Shown here: one piece after another, positions 14,377 to 17,533 of the stretch
How the letters are laid out: each line of letters opens with the position of its first letter
Position numbering within the stretch: the first letter of the stretch is position 1
NCBI GenBank assembly: GCA_963542625.1
Contig: CAUTXO010000031.1
Span: forward strand, 1-17,533
Direction of reading: 5' to 3'
Source of the DNA: CAUTXO01 sp963542625
GTDB lineage: Bacteria > Campylobacterota > Campylobacteria > Campylobacterales > SZUA-545
Length of the DNA stretch: 17,533 nucleotides
The notes under the pieces: generated by a model
Told to the model about the DNA's origin: nothing
The model's database searches: none
Seen by the model: the letters and a program-made list of their open reading frames with translations, nothing else
Made by a program: the position numbers and the translations under genes

Positions 14377-15135
14377 ATGAAACAGGTTTTTTTCTTGGTA
14401 ATGGCGGCGGTGGCAGTGCTGGCGCTTAGCCCAAAGGAGCTAGCACAGCAAAGCAAGGATCTAAGCAAGGGCTTTAAGGCGGCGTCGTCGCAAATGGAGC
14501 TTTTGATTATTTCAAAGGACAAAAGCACGGTAAAACGCGCAATGAAAAGCCTTTCTATTGAAAGCTCACGTGGCGATGATGGCGATATGTCGCTCATTGA
14601 ATTTACCCTGCCCTCTGACGTCAAAGGCACGAAGCTTCTCACGCACCAAAAGCTAAGCCGCGCCGACGACCAATGGCTTTATTTGCCCGCTATTAAGCGC
14701 GTTAAGCGGATCACAAGCTCTAGCAAAACGGGATCTTTTATGGGTAGCGAATTTTCGTTTGAAGATATTGCCTCTGGCGCGGTGGAAAAATACACGTATT
14801 CAAGCGCGCTTGGCAGTGCGGATCTAGACGGCGAGCAGGTTTATACCTACGAGCGCTACCCGCTTGATGAAAATTCAGGCTACACAAAACAGGTGGTTTT
14901 TGTAAAAAAAGACATCCCGCTTGTGCTAAAAATCGAGTATTACGACAAGAAAAACGCCCTGCTTAAGATCTCAGAAAGCCGCGGTTACGAGCAAATTAAC
15001 GGCATTTGGAGCGTTGGGGAGATCACAATGCAAAACGTGCAAAATGAAAAGTCAAGCGTCATTCGCTTTTTAGAGCGCAAAAATAAGCTAGAGCTCTCCC
15101 CCGCGCTCTTTACGCAAAAAGCTTTAGAAAGGTAA
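14377..15135 (+). CDS. Outer membrane lipoprotein-sorting (LolA-like) protein
   Basis: A 252-residue periplasmic protein with a signal peptide at 1-18 (MKQVFFLVMAAVAVLALS). The rest resembles the LolA-like sorting proteins (COG2834/PF17131 type): SLIEFTLPSDVKGTKLLTH, then QWLYLPAIKRVKRITSSSKT and GSFMGSEFSFEDI, followed by YTYERYPLDENSGYTKQVVF. These half-barrels hold a lipid or acyl chain in a groove; LolA itself carries lipoproteins, while this branch often sits next to MMPL/RND transporters. The ribosome site AAGGA stands six bases before ATG, and three bases separate the stop from the RND gene. The likely job is to carry a hydrophobic cargo between the RND protein and the outer membrane (inference). 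It is not the canonical LolA, which is shorter. Confidence 0.85.
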   Translation: MKQVFFLVMAAVAVLALSPKELAQQSKDLSKGFKAASSQMELLIISKDKSTVKRAMKSLSIESSRGDDGDMSLIEFTLPSDVKGTKLLTHQKLSRADDQWLYLPAIKRVKRITSSSKTGSFMGSEFSFEDIASGAVEKYTYSSALGSADLDGEQVYTYERYPLDENSGYTKQVVFVKKDIPLVLKIEYYDKKNALLKISESRGYEQINGIWSVGEITMQNVQNEKSSVIRFLERKNKLELSPALFTQKALER

Positions 15136-15138
15136 GCC

Positions 15139-17430
15139 GTGCTGGAAAGTTACACTAAATTCATTCAAAAATTTCGCCTTGTGATTTTGGTGCTTATCCC
15201 GCTTTTTACGCTCGCTGTTTTTGCCTTTGGGCTAAGAAGCGCTGGAATGGAAACGGATTGGAAAATTTGGTTTGACAAAGACTCACAAGCGCTTAAAGAT
15301 TACGATTATTTCAAGGAGCACTTCGGCACGGATAGCCAAGTTTATGTGCTGCTAACGGGCGATAAAACGGTTTTTAACAAAGAAACGCTCAAAAAAATTG
15401 CCGCCGTAACGGACGCGCTGTGGAAAACAAACTACATTCAGCGCGCCGATAGCCTTACAAATTACAAGTGGATCCACGCGGATAGCACCGACGCGGACAA
15501 TATCATCGTCGAAGATCTAATCACAAACATTGACGCGCTAAGTGAGCAAGATCTTGCGGCAAAGGAGCAAATCGCCCTTTCACGCCGAGATCTAGTCGGG
15601 CGCTTGCTCTCGCCTGATGCCAAATCCACGATGATCTACGCGCGCCTTGTGCCAATGGCGTCTTTAAAGCCGCAGATCTCAAGCGAGCTAGCAGCCGCGC
15701 TAAAAGATCTAAAGGCGCAAGTTGAAGGCAATGGGCTTCGCGTGGCAATTGGCGGTGACCCCGTCTATGGCGCGGAATTTGCGGCGTCTATCAAAGACAA
15801 CCTAAGCCGCCTTGTCCCCCTTGCGCTTCTTGGAATTATCGTGATTTTATTCGCCGTTTTCCGCACCGCTAGCGGCGTGCTCCTGCCTGTGGGGATCGTC
15901 ATTCTAACGCTATTTATGTCGCTTGGCTTGCTCTTTAGCTTTGGCTACAAACTAAACACGATGACGGCGATGATCCCAATATTTATCATCGCCATATCCA
16001 TTGCCGATAGCGTGCATTTTTACTGGGTTTGGCTGCACCTGCGCCGCGAGGGCCAAAGCAATGAAAGCGCGGTGGCTGGTAGCATCCGCAAAAATCTAAC
16101 CCCCGCGTTCTTAACGTCTGTTACCACGTTTTTTGGCTTTTCGTCGCTTGCCATTAGCAACCTTGCGCCGATTAAAACGCTTGCCTATCTCACAAGCGGG
16201 GCGTGCGTGATTGCCTTTGTGCTGACCGTTACAATGCTGCCCGCCTTTCTTAGCAGCTTTAATATAAAAATTGCGCCCGCAAAAAAACAAGAGCGCGCGG
16301 GGATAGCTAAGCGCTACGCGGAGTTTATCGCGCGGCATTATAGGGGCATTTTGATAAGCTCAAGCGTGCTTTTTGCCGTGCTGCTTATTGGCGTTAAAAA
16401 CGTTAGCATTGAAACGGATTTTATCAGAATGTTTGGCAAGGATACGCCTATCCGCCAGTCAGCAGATCTAGTGCAAGAAAAGCTAACAGGCACGACGGTT
16501 ATTGAGTTTATGGCAGACGCTAGGGTGCAAGACGGCATAAAAAACCCGCAATTTATGCGCGACGCGGACGCATTCGTTGCGTATATGCTAGAAAAGCACA
16601 AGGATCTTCGCCACGCGCACTCGATCTTAGAGGTTGTCAAAACGTATAATGAGCTAATGCTTGGGCGCTATGAGATCCCAAAAACACAAGAAGAAATCAG
16701 CCAGTATCTTTTTCTCTACACGCTTTCGCTCCCGCAAGGAATGGGGATTGACGATATGATGGATCTAGGCTCTCGCGTGCTGCGCATTACCTTTATGGCA
16801 AATTTTATGAGCGAAAATCGCAAGCTAGAGATCGTCCAAGCGGGCAAGGAATGGTGGGAGCAGCACTCAAGCTACCGCGCAAACGCAACAGGAATGACCG
16901 TCATCAGCGCGCATATGCGAAATTACCTATCGCAAATTATGATTTATTCTATTGTCTCGGCGCTCATTTTAGTAACGCTCGTGCTGGTTTTTGTCTTTAG
17001 AAGCCCCTACCTAATAGCGCTATCCGTGCTCTCAAACGTCGTGCCGATTTTAAGCGTCGTTGGGCTAATGGGCTACCTAAAAATCAACATCGACGCAAGC
17101 CTTGTCATCGTCTTTGCAATCGTCATCGGCGTTGCCATCGACAGCACAATCCACTTTTTATACAAAAACATTCAGGCGCAAAAAGAAGGGCTAGCGTTTC
17201 CAAAGCAGCTCGAATACATTTTCACCTACGCCGGCGGCGCAATCACTTTCACCACGCTGATCCTAGCGCTTAGCTTTAGCGCCTTTTTGGCAAGCAACTT
17301 CGCCTTTTACAGCAACTTTGGCTTTGTGATGTTCGTAACCCTAGTGCTTGCGTATATCTTTGATATGCTCCTTTTACCCGCGGCCTTGGCTTTACGCGCT
17401 AGCAAGCTCGCCAAACCTGCCAAGATCTAG
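15139..17430 (+). CDS. MMPL/RND superfamily transporter
   Basis: A complete 763-residue RND-type inner-membrane transporter of the MMPL/SSD class, proton-driven and usually moving lipids or other hydrophobic molecules. It is two repeated halves: TM1 at about 13-32, periplasmic loop 35-220, TM2-6 at 226-372; then TM7 at about 403-420, loop 421-597, TM8-12 at 600-755. Each half has an Asp in the fourth span: Asp290 in ISIADSVHFYW and Asp668 in GVAIDSTIHFLY, the expected proton-relay positions. The start is GTG at 15139, with AAAGG six bases upstream at the end of the LolA-like gene. With no adaptor (MFP) gene, it differs from drug-efflux RND operons. The stop codon sits in an AGATCTAG. Confidence 0.92.
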   Translation: MLESYTKFIQKFRLVILVLIPLFTLAVFAFGLRSAGMETDWKIWFDKDSQALKDYDYFKEHFGTDSQVYVLLTGDKTVFNKETLKKIAAVTDALWKTNYIQRADSLTNYKWIHADSTDADNIIVEDLITNIDALSEQDLAAKEQIALSRRDLVGRLLSPDAKSTMIYARLVPMASLKPQISSELAAALKDLKAQVEGNGLRVAIGGDPVYGAEFAASIKDNLSRLVPLALLGIIVILFAVFRTASGVLLPVGIVILTLFMSLGLLFSFGYKLNTMTAMIPIFIIAISIADSVHFYWVWLHLRREGQSNESAVAGSIRKNLTPAFLTSVTTFFGFSSLAISNLAPIKTLAYLTSGACVIAFVLTVTMLPAFLSSFNIKIAPAKKQERAGIAKRYAEFIARHYRGILISSSVLFAVLLIGVKNVSIETDFIRMFGKDTPIRQSADLVQEKLTGTTVIEFMADARVQDGIKNPQFMRDADAFVAYMLEKHKDLRHAHSILEVVKTYNELMLGRYEIPKTQEEISQYLFLYTLSLPQGMGIDDMMDLGSRVLRITFMANFMSENRKLEIVQAGKEWWEQHSSYRANATGMTVISAHMRNYLSQIMIYSIVSALILVTLVLVFVFRSPYLIALSVLSNVVPILSVVGLMGYLKINIDASLVIVFAIVIGVAIDSTIHFLYKNIQAQKEGLAFPKQLEYIFTYAGGAITFTTLILALSFSAFLASNFAFYSNFGFVMFVTLVLAYIFDMLLLPAALALRASKLAKPAKI

Positions 17431-17469
17431 CCCCTAAGATCTTAGCGCCAAGATCCTACCCCCTAAGAT

Positions 17470-17479
17470 CCCCCCCCCC
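17470..17479 (+). repeat. Ten-base poly-C tract
   Basis: Ten consecutive C bases lie in the non-coding DNA after the RND gene, followed by GCGGGCGG. Poly-G/C tracts of 8-12 bases are classic slipped-strand sites for phase variation in Campylobacter. Here no gene is visible on either side within the window, so any effect would be on the transcript end or on a gene beyond the edge. Confidence 0.7.
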
Positions 17480-17492
17480 GCGGGCGGATCTT

Positions 17493-17517
17493 AGATCTTT
17501 GCCTCCGCCAAAGATCT
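17493..17517. terminator. Hairpin-forming inverted repeat
   Basis: AGATCTTTG at 17493-17501 is complementary to CAAAGATCT at 17509-17517, a perfect nine-base stem with a seven-base loop. It lies about 60 bases after the RND stop. There is no T-run behind it, so it would be an imperfect terminator or an mRNA-end stabiliser; it may simply be a by-product of two palindromic motifs. Confidence 0.35.
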
Positions 17518-17533
17518 TGTCAAGATCTTAGCG

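Larger units (their letters stand above)
256..17528. repeat. Dispersed iterated palindrome RGATCY (mostly AGATCT)
   Basis: By hand count the window has about 62 AGATCT, 24 AGATCC, 20 GGATCT (the same site class in the other orientation) and 5 GGATCC. GATC sites in other contexts number only about 24. About 20 sites extend to AAGATCTT; flanks favour C/T-A on the left and T/A-G/A on the right. Sites lie in all the long genes on both strands, but not in the AT-rich first 250 bases. They are absent from 5940-6899 and from about 10734-11691. Confidence 0.88.
17423..17528. repeat. Cluster of eight RGATCY motifs after the RND gene
   Basis: RGATCY hexamers start at 17423, 17437, 17451, 17466, 17486, 17493, 17512 and 17523, at spacings of 7 to 20 bases. 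The unit GATCTTAGCG recurs (17438-17447 and 17524-17533) and matches the unit in the aroB array. CTAAGATCTTAG at 17434-17445 is a perfect 12-base palindrome. I see no gene in the 103 bases after the RND stop; the cluster may continue past the window edge. Confidence 0.85.

Noticed and set aside
256..17528. Plain Dam (GATC) site enrichment
   Set aside because: GATC in other contexts is rare; the excess is specific to RGATCY, so a Dam-like four-base requirement does not explain it.

Overview
The window looks like chromosome of a member of the Campylobacterota (epsilonproteobacteria), most likely a Campylobacter relative of moderate G+C. The carA / DUF507 / MotE-like / FliJ / purA block and the aroB / MscS-channel pair match the order I recall from Campylobacter jejuni and Helicobacter (from memory, not searched). 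Start codons are varied (ATG, GTG, TTG), AGGA-type ribosome sites are clear, and genes overlap by 1 to 23 bases.

Layout. Bases 3-176 hold the end of a rightward, AT-rich gene (about 30% G+C) with a phospholipase-D HKD motif; this looks foreign. From 332 to about 13108, sixteen genes run leftward, nearly all touching or overlapping. In transcription order these are metX, xseB, a nitrilase-fold protein without its catalytic cysteine, an E1-like (ThiF/HesA) protein without conserved cysteines, a 53-residue membrane protein, a TrkA_C-domain protein, aroB, an MscS-type channel, a YigZ/IMPACT protein, a 93-residue membrane protein, purA, fliJ, a MotE-like gene, DUF507, carA and an agmatine-deiminase-family gene. 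Perfect TATAAT boxes stand before metX, purA and DUF507, so I infer one long transcription unit with two internal promoters. From 13240 to 17430 three genes run rightward from a divergent promoter region: an outer-membrane beta-barrel candidate, a periplasmic LolA-like protein and an MMPL/RND inner-membrane transporter. Together they could be a three-part lipid or hydrophobic-cargo trafficking route across the envelope.

The most unusual signal is not a gene. The palindrome RGATCY, above all AGATCT, is scattered through coding and non-coding DNA far above chance: about 62 AGATCT by hand count against roughly 5 expected, and about 110 of about 135 GATC sites are in the RGATCY context. The motif has clustered at 12-base period inside aroB, where it codes a tetrapeptide repeat insertion, and again in the non-coding DNA after the RND gene, beside a ten-C tract. 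It resembles the cyanobacterial HIP1 repeat in behaviour. It may instead be a methylation or DNA-uptake mark like the RAATTY motif of C. jejuni. No rRNA, tRNA, CRISPR array, insertion sequence or restriction-modification gene was seen.
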